Shown here: one piece after another, positions 1 through 10,009 of the stretch
How positions within the stretch are numbered: position 1 is the first letter of the stretch
How the letters are laid out: each line of letters begins with the position of its first letter
Origin: Diphasiastrum complanatum
Lineage: Eukaryota; Streptophyta; Lycopodiopsida; Lycopodiales; Lycopodiaceae
Length of the DNA stretch: 64,000 nt
Direction: 5' to 3'
Assembly (NCBI GenBank): GCA_029204225.1
Contig: CM055098.1
Coordinates: 12,402,937 to 12,466,936, forward strand
Made by a program: the position numbers and the translations under genes
The notes under the pieces: generated by a model
Told to the model about the DNA's origin: nothing
The model's input: only the letters and a program-made list of their open reading frames with translations
Databases searched by the model: none

Positions 1-730
1 AATGGGTTCATCCTTGTTGGAAGCAAGTGAAAGATGACCACTTCAAATTATTCAATATTGGAAAATGAGGATGGAGTCCATCTTGATCCTTCAAGACATG
101 ATGGACATAGTTCTTGGCCTTGAAGAAGAACCACAAGTTCTTCAAGGAGGCTTCAAAAATACAAAAAGAGAGCTAGGATGGCTCTCCACTACATTAAGAT
201 GAATGTCTCTAATGAGATATTGAGGGAGATAGGTACTTGTACAACAGCCAAAGAAGCTTGGGATTGTCTCAAGACTTATCTATGAGGCTAAGAATACCTC
301 TAGGCTTCTCACTCTTAGAAATCAAATCTTTCAAAGTAGCCAAAAGAGTGATGAGAGTGCATCTAGTTATGTTTTGAGAGTAAAAGATATTCATAGAGAG
401 GCTTGCTTGCAATTGGTGATTCCTTCAATCAAAATGAGCTAGTTCAAGTCATTCTCAATGGCTTGAGAAGTGAATTTGATAACCTTGTCCAATCCTATGC
501 CATTATGGGAGGAGCTACCAAGTTTGGAGGCTCTCCAAAGTGTGCTAATTTCAGAAGAATCAAGACAAGAGTACAAGCTCTTGAGGATGGACAAGCTTTC
601 TCTCACTCATAATGATGGCAAAGCTCTCTTTGCCAAGGATAAGCACAAAGAGGAGGAGCAAGAACCAACATCAACAATCCTCAAGCAAGGACAAAGTCAA
701 ATTCCAAAGACAAAGATGAGGAGAAGATGA
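1..730 (+). pseudogene. Copia A gag remnant (UBN2-like)
   Basis: Conceptual translation in shifting frames resembles the copia-type gag domain of plant retrotransposons. Recognisable stretches include ALHYIKMNVSNEILREIG near 180-230, a KEAWDCLKTYL segment near 250-283, and LVQVILNGLRSEFDNLVQSY at about 439-498. The gag protein packages element RNA into cytoplasmic particles. Stops near 284-360 and frame changes around 400 and 610 break it. A lysine-rich linker follows toward the zinc knuckle. Confidence 0.8.
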
Positions 731-775
731 TTCCTTAATGCTTCATCGTCCAAGCTGAAGAAGAAGAAGAAGATC

Positions 776-1403
776 AAGTGCTTTTATTGTGGCAAGAAAG
801 GTCATTATGCCACCAATTGCTTCAAAAAGAAGAATCAACTCAAGCAAGCCAATATTACCAATGAGAAGGAAGACACTATTGCAAGTGATGGAGAGGGATC
901 TCTTATGGTCTCTAGTTTCTCATCTACTCCTTTCAAGAAGGACGGCCTATGGTATATTGATAAAGGAGCCTCTTCACATATGTGTAGACTCCAAGGACTC
1001 TTTCTCTTCTATTGCACCTTATGATGGAGTCAAGAAATCAATATACACTGCAAAATGATTTTGAATGTCCTATTGAAGGCATAGGGAACATTCCTTGAAG
1101 CTTGCATCCTCTAAAGTTCTTTCTCTCTCTAGAGTTCTTTATGTACCTAAGCTTACCAAGAATCTTATTACTGTTGGCCAATTGCTTGATAATGGGCTTG
1201 ATGTAAAATTCAATGTTGATACTTGCACTATCAAGAAGAATGATGAGATACTTACATTAGGATCTAGATTTGGTGGCATCTATAAACTAGATCCAAATGA
1301 GTATGTGAATGCTTGTAATGTTGCTCTTGTGAACAAGCCCTCTATGGAGGAATTATGGCATAGGAGGTTGGACATCCCAACTACAAATCCATGCTCTCTA
1401 TGA
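776..1403 (+). pseudogene. Copia A zinc knuckle, protease and pre-integrase remnant
   Basis: A CCHC nucleic-acid-binding knuckle, CFYCGKKGHYATNC, is encoded at 779-820 with all four zinc ligands present. About 130 bp on, the retropepsin site appears as WYIDKGASSHM at 950-982. Copia proteases normally have Asp-Ser/Thr-Gly here, so the Lys would remove the usual hydroxyl residue. A frameshift follows shortly after. The segment 1095-1403 matches the pre-integrase region (LYVPKLTKNLITVGQLLDNG, then an LWHRRL motif near 1352), whose normal GH-P continuation is garbled. Confidence 0.85.
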
Positions 1404-2036
1404 TCAAAGAATCCAAAGCTATTGGCTTGCCAAAGTCATTCTCCAAGAAGATCATGCCTTGTGAGGCTTGTGCTATTGCTAAATCTCACAAAAAGCCATT
1501 TACAAGATCTTCTATCAAAAGCAAGCATCCTTTGGAGTTAATCCACTCAGATGTGCATTTTTCATCAACTACAAGCAAGGGAGGAGCCACTTGTTTTGTT
1601 ACTTTCATTGATGATTACACAAGATTCACTTGGATATATCTTCTTGCTTCAAAATCTATGGTGTTTGATCATTTCCTTTATTTTCAAGCTTATGTAGAGA
1701 AGCAATTCTCATTCAAGATTAAAAGCTCTTAGAAGTGATGGAGGTGGTGAATATATCTCCAATAAATTTCAAGATTTTTGTGAGCTTGAAGGCATTAAAA
1801 GAGAGTTTTCTTGTGCCTACTCTCCATCTCAAAATGGAGTGGCCGAGAGAAAGAATAGATCTTTATGTGAATGTGCAAAATCTATGAGAATTGAGGCATC
1901 TTTGCCCAAGATTTTTGGGGAGAAGCCATTAATTGTGCAAATTATCTTTGCAATAGGCTCCCCACATATAGCTCTTGGAGGAAAGTCACCATATGAAATC
2001 TTATTTTTGAAGAAGCCTAAGGTTGATCAACCTTAG
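1391..2036 (+). pseudogene. Copia A integrase remnant
   Basis: This is the integrase region, which would join element cDNA to host DNA in the nucleus. The CEAC zinc-ligand pair is at about 1462-1473, the first catalytic Asp in LIHSDVHF at about 1540-1563, and FIDDYTRFTW follows. A frameshift with a stop near 1730 separates the part carrying the second Asp (SDGGGEYIS, about 1736-1762). The catalytic Glu lies in NGVAERKNR near 1833-1859. The core is thus split over two frames and cannot be made as one protein. Confidence 0.88.
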
Positions 2037-2042
2037 AATTTT

Positions 2043-3327
2043 TTGGATGCTTATGCTTTGTCCATATTCCCCTTGGAAACAAGGAAGAAGGAAGATCCTA
2101 GTGCATGCAAAGGGATCATGGTTGGATACTCATCCACCAAGAAGGCCTATAGAGTCTTTATACTCTCTACTTCTCAAGTTATTGAAAGTAGAGATGTTGT
2201 CTTTCATGAAGATCAACACTCATCATTTGAAGAGGCCGAGATCAAGAAATCTATGGATGCATCATCAATTATTGATTTTGAAGACAATCATGATGTGATG
2301 GGGTCGAGATTTGAAGAAGACTCTCCTCGGATTTTTTCACCAAGAAGATCCATGAGAGATAGATCCGAGCCTAAGAGGCTCTCATATGTTGACAAAGGCA
2401 AACAAGTGGATCTTGATTCCACTAATTATGTTTTTTATGTCTCTCATGAAGAGCCAAAGAATGTACAAGAGGCACTCAATACCAAGGAGTGGTATGATGC
2501 CATGAAGCAAGAGTATGATGCATTGATCACCAACAATACTTGGGAGCTTGTAGATCCTCCATCCAACAAGCATGTGATTGGTTGCAAGTGGGTATTTCGG
2601 ATCAAGTTCAATCATGATGGCACCATCAACAAGCATAAAGCAAGATTATGTGCCAAAGGATTTGCTCAAATCCATGGTCTTGATTATGAGGAGACCTTTG
2701 CACCCGTTGCAAAGATGGTGACAATAAGAATTCTTATTTCTCTTGCTTGTTTTTTCAAGTGGAAGGTGTTCCAATTAGATGTATCCAATGCTTTTCTAAA
2801 TGGTTATCTTGAGGAGGAGATCTATATGGAACAACCTCAAGGATTCATCAAGGATGAGTCCAAAGTGTGCTTGCTCTTCAAAAGTCTTTATGGACTCAAG
2901 CAAGCACCAAGATCATGGTATTCAAGACTTAACTCTTTTCTTATCTCACTAGGATTTACTCTTAGTGACTATGATCCTTCCATGTATCTAAAGTTTGTTG
3001 ATAGCAATATTATACTTGGATGTGAGTTTAAAATGTAAGATCTAGGAGAGATACATTACATCCTAGGCCTAGAAATTGATTTTTATGAAAATCATGTCTT
3101 TATATGCCAATCTAAATATGCTCACTCTATTGAAAAAATTCCATATGGAAAATTCTAAGAGCATAGATACTCCAATGGAGCAAATTGTAAAAGATCCTAA
3201 TAAAGGTGATGAAAGATCCTTTGAGGACATCACACTTTTTAGGAGTCTTGTAGGCTCGTTGATTTGGCTTACCATTACTAGGCCCGATCTTAGTTTTTGT
3301 GTGCACAAATTGAGTCAATTTATGTAA
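2043..3327 (+). pseudogene. Copia A reverse transcriptase, catalytic loop deleted
   Basis: A 331-residue open segment (2043-3038) covers the integrase C-terminal region and then the copia reverse transcriptase. Visible landmarks are GCKWVFRIKFNHDG, YEETFAPVAKMVTIR, VFQLDVSNAFLNGYLEEEIY and SLYGLKQAPRSWY. The YVDD loop that should follow the DPSMYLKFVDSN stretch is absent. The frame runs straight into a stop at 3036-3038 and resumes at DLGEIHYILGLEI. This internal deletion removes two metal-binding Asp residues, so polymerase activity is lost. The domain continues in another frame at 3076-3327. Confidence 0.92.
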
Positions 3328-3351
3328 GAACCTAAGATCCATCATTGGAAG

Positions 3352-3915
3352 ATGGCCAAGAGGATTTTAAAATATGTATCTTCATCTTGTGATTATGGTC
3401 TACTCTATAAAAGTGAAGATCTATCCATTATTGGCTACTCGGATTCGGACTTTGCAAGTGACAAAATGGATCGAAAGTCTATTAGTGCATACACTATCTT
3501 TCTTGGAGGCAATCTAACATCTTGGCTTTCCAAAAAGCAAGATACTATATCTCTCTCTTCATGTGAGGCCGAGTACAAAGCACTCACTACAACTACCAAA
3601 GAAGTGCTTTGGATCAAGAGGTTATTAATGGAACTAAAGTGCATCAAGGAGGATGATCTACCAATGATCAAGTGTGATAACATCTCGGCCCCAGCTCTTG
3701 CCAATAATCCCATATTTCATGCAAGAAGCAAGCACATAGAAGTGGCACACCATTTTGTGAGAGAAAAGCTTATTGGAGGAGAAATCTATTTGGAGCATGT
3801 CAACTCGTCCTCTTGTATTGCCGATCTACTCACCAAGCCTTTGAGCAAAAGTGCTTTCATCAAGCATAGATCTAATCTTGGAGTTATATCAAGATCAATG
3901 CTCAAATCTTCATAG
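3352..3915 (+). pseudogene. Copia A RNase H domain (locally intact)
   Basis: This 187-residue open stretch is the C-terminal copia RNase H, which removes RNA from the RNA:DNA hybrid. Motifs are GYSDSDFASD, a SLSSCEAEYKAL stretch with the catalytic Glu, MIKCDNISA, and the HIEVAHHFVREK segment followed by DLLTKPLS. The segment ends at a stop directly before the polypurine tract, as expected for the 3' end of copia pol. It is intact locally but is separated from the rest of pol by a stop near 3326. Fragments of a close relative recur on the minus strand at 48391-48690. Confidence 0.93.
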
Positions 3916-3925
3916 ATAATTTTTT

Positions 3926-3933
3926 AGGAGGAG
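3926..3933 (+). other. Polypurine tract of copia A
   Basis: AGGAGGAG lies directly before a TGTGAAGAATTG LTR start, 11 bp after the pol stop. This is the standard position of the plus-strand DNA primer in copia elements. Confidence 0.75.
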
Positions 3934-4670
3934 TGTGAAGAATTGAAAAAGATTATCTATGTTAGATATAGGGGTCTTATGTTTTTTACATCAAGCATCT
4001 AGGTGTAGGATGTTGATAGGAATAAATTTGGCATAGATGGCAAATTATGCATTTCCACTTGTAATGCCACTATTGAGCCAAAATAGAGTAAGAGGCTAAA
4101 CACTTGCTAATTAGAGTGTAGACAAGTGTAAAGTTTTTGTTTGATGAATTCCAAGAGGCCCAATAGGATTTAGAGGTGGAACCTTGTGAGGTCCAATAGG
4201 AAATTGAGGTGTGCTTGAATATAGTCCAATAGAATTAAGAGGTGCATAGATCAATGATCCAATAGGATCAAGAGGTGACAAAATGTGGTCCAATCATAGT
4301 TAAGCATAGTGGTAGCTCGTGGACCTACTAGTATCATTGTACTCCTCATTTTGAATTCAATTGATTTGGTGATTTCATGGATTTTGTGAGTTTTTGGATT
4401 TCTAGCTTTCTCTCTCTACTCGAGAGCTCTTGATGTATTTTCTCTCTCTACCCAAGGAGAGCAGCTTGTTTTTACTTAGATTATTTTTTGAATACTTCCC
4501 ACACGTGTGAGTGAGAGTTGGAAGTGATTGAATGCATGTAGTAGTGTGTTTTTGCCATAGGATTCAAGATTGATCTTGAATCTCAATCTAGTCTTGATCT
4601 TGGTGCATCTACACACCTTAGGAGATCACAAGTACATGTAGTGGACAGTCCACACGTGTGAAAATCAACA
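3934..4670 (+). repeat. 3' LTR of copia A (LTR family A)
   Basis: The ~737-bp block begins TGTGAAGAATTG after the polypurine tract and ends AAAATCAACA, giving TG...CA termini. It contains repeated GGTCCAATAGG-like stretches, two TCTCTCTCTAC-type segments each followed by a GAGAGC-like stretch, and two CACACGTGTG palindromes at 4500-4509 and 4651-4660. Related sequence occurs at about 46185-46675, about 48230-48370 (minus) and about 54050-54375. Confidence 0.8.
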
Positions 4671-4991
4671 ACATGGATGACAGCAAAAAAAAAAATTCCC
4701 ATAAGTAGAATATCTACTTTGAACTGGGTCCAACTTCTTGCTTTTGAAAGCCATAGGTCTACCATCATGGTAAAGGACTGCACCCACCATATAGTCACTA
4801 GCATCAGTTTCCACCAGGAAAGGTTTGCTAGAGTCCACTATGTGTAAGATAGGGGTTGTAGACACTGACATCTTCAAAGCTTCAAAGCTTTGATTAAGTT
4901 CATCGATCCAAACAACAGGTGAATTGATTTTCAAACACCTTTCAATTGTCTTCTTATTACTCTTTTTAGTTTTTCTTTTGACTGTCTTCAC
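4665..4991 (-). pseudogene. Gypsy G RNase H fragment
   Basis: The translation includes WIDELNQSFEALK, TTPILHIVDSSKPFLVETD and ASDYMVGAVLYHDGRPMAF, then a SKKLDPVQSRYSTYG segment. These are the connection and N-terminal RNase H regions of gypsy polymerases, with the first catalytic Asp in the ETDAS motif. The segment then runs out into an A-rich junction with the copia A LTR, so the rest of RNase H and all of integrase are missing. Confidence 0.9.
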
Positions 4992-5232
4992 TCTCTTGAA
5001 GATTCGCTAGAGGCAATGCAATTAAGGCATACTCTTGAATGAATTTATGAAAAAAAACCTGTGAAGACCAAAAAAGACTTAACTCCCCTAATAGTTTTTA
5101 GGATCACAAACTTTCTGGACCTTATTGTGATCGATCTCAAGACCTTGATCGGAAACGATATGTCCTTAAGTACTTGAGTCTTGTCTAAAAGAACTCACAT
5201 TTAGACATAAAGCTTTGCCTATCTTAGATTAT

Positions 5233-5640
5233 CTAAGACTGTACGCAAATGCGCCTCGTGCTCCTCAAGAGTCTTACATAAATCAAAATGTCATCCAAAA
5301 ATACCACGAGAAACTTCCCTAGATATGGACAAAGAATATCGTTCATCATCATCTGTTGTTTGAAACAACAACCAATCAAAGTGAGAAACAAGAGAATGAT
5401 TAGTCTTATGGTGACCATCTTTGCCACGGGTGCAAAGGTCTCATCATAATCTATGCCCTTTGAAGGTAATGATAACAGTTCTTAATAGTCATTTTATTAA
5501 GCTTTTTGTAATTGACACAAAGATGAATACCACCATTTTTCTTGCCAGTTAACAAAAGAGGAGCTCTCCAATAACTCCTTAAGTTGACTAGCAATCTCAT
5601 CTTCTTCCTTAGGGCTCATCTTGTAAGGAAAAAACGATAC
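5233..5640 (-). pseudogene. Gypsy G reverse transcriptase with a copia-like internal patch
   Basis: Reading from 5640 downward, gypsy-like sequence (KEEDEIASQLKELLESS, then NGGIHLCVNYKKLNKMTIKN in another frame) is followed at about 5455-5367 by DYDETFAPVAKMVTIR, a hallmark of copia reverse transcriptase. The sequence then returns to gypsy with MMMNDILCPYLGKFLVVFLDD and ILIY, containing the gypsy FLDD loop. The middle of the palm domain has therefore been replaced by about 90 bp of copia-type sequence. Several frameshifts are also present, so the domain is non-functional. Confidence 0.8.
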
Positions 5641-5884
5641 ATGAGAGTTGTCGGGAAGGATATTTATGTGCTGGTCTACTCGTCGTGAGGGGGAAGACCC
5701 TCAGGCAAATGCTTAGGAAATATATCACTATACTCCTCCCTAAGTCTTTTAAAGATTTTGCCCTCAGGCGTTGATTCTAAATTAACATCAGAAAAAGACA
5801 ATGCTTTAGGAAAAAACGATACATCAACATGAAATTATAAGTGACAAAACCATCCATGTACAATTCATCTTTCATATAGCATAA

Positions 5885-6345
5885 TTACAAATGATACTCA
5901 GAATCCAAAATACATTGATAAGTTTCATGAGCAGTTACGAAAGGCAGATCAGACTCATCACCTTTAAGACAAACCATAGAGCCATTATGCAAGAAAGATA
6001 TACTATATGAAACATAATCTTTCTTTAAGGACTTATTCTTAGCATAAAACCATTCTTTACCTAGGATTAAATCTACCTTATCAAGATTCATAACATGAAA
6101 AGATAAACTATCTACATAGTTCTAAGTTTTCAACGGCATGTGGGGGACAAAGTGGTCCCAAACTTTTGCTCCCCACTACCTGCCACCCTAACCACGTACT
6201 TATGGTCACTTGACTGCAGCTTCTGCACCAACTTAGCATTAATAAAATAATGCGTGGAACCGTCGTCAAAACCATCGTCAAAAAGAACACTCATATGAAT
6301 GAGGTCGTGAGGTCCAAAAATCGCAAAGTTAAAACAACAATTCAT
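5885..6345 (-). pseudogene. Gypsy G aspartic protease region
   Basis: At about 6227-6258 the minus strand encodes DDGSTHYFIN, the position where gypsy retropepsins have Asp-Ser/Thr-Gly followed by a hydrophobic strand. The middle residue is Asp instead of Ser/Thr. Downstream, DLILGKEWF-type sequence (5885-6091) fits the C-terminal half of the fold. A frame change separates the two halves. The enzyme would have cleaved the element polyprotein. Confidence 0.75.
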
Positions 6346-6469
6346 ACAAATTGTTTCATCTTTAAAAGATACATCAATGCAAGAAATAGAAGAATTACCT
6401 GGTACCTAAAGGAGCGGTCACCTTTCTTTCATCTCTTCGGATAGTCCTTGGAAAGTTGCCTCTTCTCAA

Positions 6470-7240
6470 TGCAGGAGAAACACAAGTTGCTTTTGGCCTT
6501 ATCAAAGTTAGCTCTCTCCAACCGAGGCCGCTTCTTTTTCTTTCCTGAAGGAGAAGCTTCGTCAAAAAAAAATCTCTTTGCCCTTTTTGAAAGGAGGGCC
6601 TGAAGAGGGTTTGTCTTTGGATTCAGGCTTTTGCTGCTCTTTGCGGGTCATAATGTGCATATTGTCAAAAATCAAACGAAACGCATGGCATCCTCAAGGG
6701 ATTGTGGCTGATTCCGGCAGACCTCCAACTAATTTTCTTTTGGCAAGCCTAAAATGAAATATAGCTTAAGGAGCACTCCGTCTATGTGGTTAGCAAATTG
6801 CGAAGCTGCCTCTTGGAAGTCTTGCAAGTAGACATCCAATGGTTTCGTCCTCATTTGCAAAGTTGCAAATCAACAATAATATTCAAAATACTCAAGGACA
6901 GACATAAAGGCAGCCTTAAAGGTGACCTGGAAATCATCCCAAGTAGTTGGGAGTGTTGCTCGATCTTTAAGATCCTACCACCATGAGTACGCCTTACCGT
7001 GTATGAACATGATGGCCGTAGCAATCCATGAGCTTTCTGGTAGATCTTGCATGGAAAAATGTGAAGTCCATCGATCCAACCAAGCCAAGACCACATCCTG
7101 GTGTCTGTCCTTTTTCTCCCCAATGAAAAACTCCGGGATAAACATCGGGTTGAGGAATGTCGGCCGAGATTGGAACATAGCTTGCATTTCGCCCTCCGTC
7201 CATTCATATTTAGCTCCATGGTAAAAGCAGTATGTAGCAA
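6470..7240 (-). pseudogene. Gypsy G gag remnant with decayed zinc knuckle
   Basis: Minus-strand translation gives gag-like segments including FIPEFFIGEKKDRHQDVVLA and WLDRWTSHFSMQDLPESSW, and a HGKAYSWW motif (6975-7187), typical of plant Ty3 capsid domains. Near 6480-6510 a knuckle-like CFSCIEKRQLSKDY appears with the His and last Cys replaced. Stops and frameshifts occur throughout. The homologous region at 40533-41126 repeats the same motifs, confirming that both are copies of one family. Confidence 0.8.
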
Positions 7241-7249
7241 AAAGCTAGA

Positions 7250-7800
7250 GGAAAAACGGAGAACAACGGTATCAAAATCATTAAAAATTGATAACTAGAA
7301 AAGAAGGGCTCAAAAAAACAACACAACTTGAGCACTCAAAAACTCTTTTGAGAATGGAGTAGAGAAAAGTAAACGTACTTCCTTTATCCCCTCTCCCAAA
7401 GCTCCTCCCCTTTCCTCATGCAAAAAGAACAAGTGGGGCCCAAGAAAGCCCCAAGTGTCCTTTCTAGCTCCTTATCACCGTGTGGGGCCACCAAAAGGTG
7501 CCATCCACATGGCCCATGGACTCCAAACAATAATGAAAGTTAACTAGGGCCTCTTCTCCCACCTCCAACTCCTACATACCATAGCTCTCTCCAGGACTTT
7601 GGAGATCTGTAGGTATAAAGAGGGAGGAGGAGAGAAGTACGAACAAGAAAGGACAGCCAGCCAAATAATTCTTTGATTCACCCATTTAAGCTTAAGAATT
7701 ACAAGCTTTTTAAGTTTGAAACCAAAACTTTATTGTTTTCATAGCAAAAAAGAGACCTTAAAATTATAAGTTAAATTTAGGTTTGCTTTTTGGTTTCTTA
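7250..7800 (-). repeat. Leader/LTR part of gypsy G copy 1 (no gene)
   Basis: No coding potential is seen here. The C-rich stretch with AAAGCTCCTCCCC, GTGGGGCCCAAGAAAGCCCC and GTGTGGGGCCACCAAAAGG (about 7390-7500) is closely matched at about 41393-41515, also just upstream of gag in the second copy. That placement suggests 5' LTR or untranslated leader. Exact LTR ends are not clear. Confidence 0.6.
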
Positions 7801-7894
7801 CCCAAAAAAAAACTTTAATAAACAAGGTTTGAAGAGGGTCGTGGCAATCATAAAGTCAAATCATAAAAAAGATTTGATTTCCCTTCCCCCCGCA
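7801..7894. other. Short A-rich/C-rich spacer
   Basis: Poly-A and CCCTTCCCCCC runs only; no gene or repeat partner was recognised. Confidence 0.5.
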
Positions 7895-8345
7895 CCAAAG
7901 AGGATAGTTGGTTGCAGCAGATGACTACTCTGCACAATAGTTGTTGAGGTCTAAACCCCACCCCCCAACTGCAGATTTTGTAAGAGAGTCAATCACGACA
8001 TCAAGGAGTGTCATATCTGGATCTACAATGAGGCAAAGAAGCAACAACAGCAGTAGCCAGACTCCTCCAACGTGATGGAATTCAAGGAGCAAGAAACACG
8101 TTTGTTAATGGCTTACAGCAATAGCAACGAAGACTGTGATAACTAGTACCTGCACAACGACGCTACCCAACACATGACCTCTCGCAAGGAATGGTTTATG
8201 TTAGCTGATTCTCTAGTGCCGAGCCAAGCTGAAGACATAGGTTATCTCTCACCCATGACCGAGGAGGTCTCAGAAGGAAGAGAGCAGAAGGAGCTGAGAG
8301 CCAGGCATGAGAGCCGAGAAAATACTAGCTAGGAAGATAGTGATT
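7895..8345 (+). pseudogene. Copia gag/protease fragment
   Basis: A knuckle-like CRFCKRVNHDIKEC, with CCHC spacing, is encoded near 7970-8012. A glutamine-rich stretch follows. At 8147-8206 the translation reads YLHNDATQHMTSRKEWF, which matches the copia retropepsin site and the residues after it. The catalytic Asp-Ser-Gly is degraded to HND and a stop precedes it at 8144-8146. No integrase or polymerase follows, so this is an isolated scrap of another copia element. Confidence 0.65.
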
Positions 8346-8348
8346 AAC

Positions 8349-9296
8349 TATGTGAGCCTACATGGTGTATCCCAAAGAAGGAATGACCATGTAGGAGCTA
8401 GTAACATTTCCTTGAATAGTTGTAATAAATGTAGACCCCCCTTAAAATAGTAAGAGTGAGCCACCTTTTGATGGTGACCTCTAGTGGAAGGACAAATTCC
8501 ACATGTAATTTCTAATCTAGTGGAATTGCCACATGGGCTCCATATGGGTAGCCTTCTTGCTTATTTAAGGGCCCCCCTCTCTTGTGAGGGAGCTTTTGAT
8601 TGTATTTTCAAGTTCTCTTGAGCTAATAAAGAGGATCCTCCACAAGTTCTTGAAGATCACTAAGCTCCTTGTTCATGGCAATGATTTTGAGTGATATTTC
8701 TATGAGCATGCTTGATTCCTTGCTTGTGAATTAACTAGATTCTTGTTTCTTGTTCTTGCTTAGTTGTGGATTAGCTTCAATTCTTGCTTGTGGAATCTTG
8801 TAGAAATCAGCATTCAAGTAAACTATAGAAGCTAGAAATGTGGTGTAAATCTTGCATAGTCTTGACATTCTAGTTCTTGATGTTCTTGGATAATTTAGGC
8901 ATCAAATAATGTGTGTTCCTTGATTCCTAGATTGTTAAATGCTGTTAGGAATCTTGTTTCTTGTTTCTTGAATCTGGTTTTGGTTTCAGTAGCTATTCTA
9001 GTTCTTGATTGTTCTTTGATTCAGTAGTTAGTAGTAGGATTGCTCTCTGTACTGAATGTTGATTTGCTTGAGCTGTAGATGGTTCAATGGCTAGTGTATG
9101 CATGTAGCTGAGTATCAGATTTGAGTTACCCACTGACAGACTGGGAAATACGTAATGCATCCTTGAATATTGCTTCTGCTTTGTAAATGTTCTAATAAGA
9201 AGAATAATCACAAAGAACCATAACGACAGAGGTAATCCAAGAGATAAGAAACTAAAAGAGAAAAACATGTTCACAGATTCAGTGATAATGTGAACA
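8349..9296 (+). repeat. LTR-like non-coding block
   Basis: The block runs from TGTGAGCCTACATGG to GTGAACA and has a TATA-like TTATTTAAGG at 8571-8580 followed about 45 bp later by an AATAAAG signal, the layout of an LTR promoter and polyadenylation region. It ends just before a primer-site-like sequence. No second copy is visible in the window, so its limits are estimates. Confidence 0.45.
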
Positions 9297-9297
9297 T

Positions 9298-9310
9298 TTG
9301 GTGTCGTTCC
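9298..9310 (+). other. Possible Ty3-type primer binding site
   Basis: TTGGTGTCGTTCC resembles the start of primer sites seen after 5' LTRs of plant Ty3 elements, with several mismatches. It lies directly after the LTR-like block and before gypsy F's leader. Confidence 0.35.
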
Positions 9311-9424
9311 ACAGCTACACACACACTCAACCAAGCCATATCTCAATCTCATGTGTTGCGACACCATCGTCTGAGAGCTCCTACACATTCATGGCCAAGC
9401 TCATCACTTTGGTCTGGACCAAAG

Positions 9425-9880
9425 TCCTGCTCAATTCTCAATCGGAGCATTTCGTTCGCATCTCAACCGGAGTGCTCAGTAAAAAACTCGACCGGAGCAC
9501 GCCATCAATTCTCAATTGGAGCATTTCGCTCGATTCTCAACCGAAGTGCTCAGTAAAAAAACTCGACCGGAGCACTACCATCACATCTCAACCAAAGCAT
9601 TTCGCTCACATCTCAACCAGAGTGTTCAGTCCAATCTCGACCGAAGCACTCTGCTCAGATCTCGACCGAAGCACTTATGTCAGCTCTCGACCAAAGCATT
9701 TCGTTCAGATCTCAACCAAAAAACTGTCCTCAGATCTCGACCGGAGCACTCTTCTCAAATCTCAACCGGAGCACTCTGCTCAAATCTCAACCGAAACACT
9801 GCTCTTGAATCTGAACCGGAGGACACAGTCACCTCTCAACCGACGGCTTACTTCCAATTTCAACCAGAGCCGGAGCCTCA
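9425..9880 (+). repeat. Tandem array 1, ~25-bp unit
   Basis: About 17-18 imperfect units of the type CAGATCTCGACCGAAGCACT plus ~5 bp lie in the leader just before gypsy F gag. Because 25 is not a multiple of three and the unit lacks stops, all three forward frames stay open over much of the array. The conceptual peptide cycles through SDLDRS-, KSQPEH- and ISTE-like motifs. The same unit recurs in arrays 2 and 3. Confidence 0.9.
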
Positions 9881-10009
9881 CTCAAGTTCCGCATCCCAAA
9901 CCGAAATCAACCCGTAACAGACCACAACACCCGCATTTGACAACCGTATCCACCATAACCAAAGTGCACGCGTTTATTTCAACCATCCTACGACACTCTA
10001 CGAGTTGTC

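Larger units (their letters stand above)
1..3915 (+). mobile_element. Copia-type LTR retrotransposon A, degenerate, 5' end outside window
   Basis: The block reads in the Ty1/copia order: gag, zinc knuckle, protease, integrase, reverse transcriptase, RNase H, then a polypurine tract and a 3' LTR. Integrase before reverse transcriptase is diagnostic of copia rather than gypsy. The reading frame is broken by several frameshifts and stops, the protease active site is altered, and the reverse transcriptase has lost its catalytic loop. The 5' LTR and primer binding site must lie left of position 1. It appears to be a dead copy. Confidence 0.95.
4671..7250 (-). mobile_element. Gypsy-type retrotransposon G, copy 1, degenerate
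   Basis: Read on the minus strand from 7250 down, the order is gag, zinc knuckle, aspartic protease, reverse transcriptase, RNase H. This is the gypsy (Ty3) order, since no integrase lies before the reverse transcriptase. It abuts the end of copia A's 3' LTR at 4670, and integrase is missing, so it was truncated there, perhaps by the copia A insertion. A second copy of the same family lies on the same strand at 40500-42000. Confidence 0.88.

Noticed and set aside
9425-9880. CRISPR-like array
   Set aside because: The units are contiguous, with no unique spacers, and the sequence is eukaryotic.
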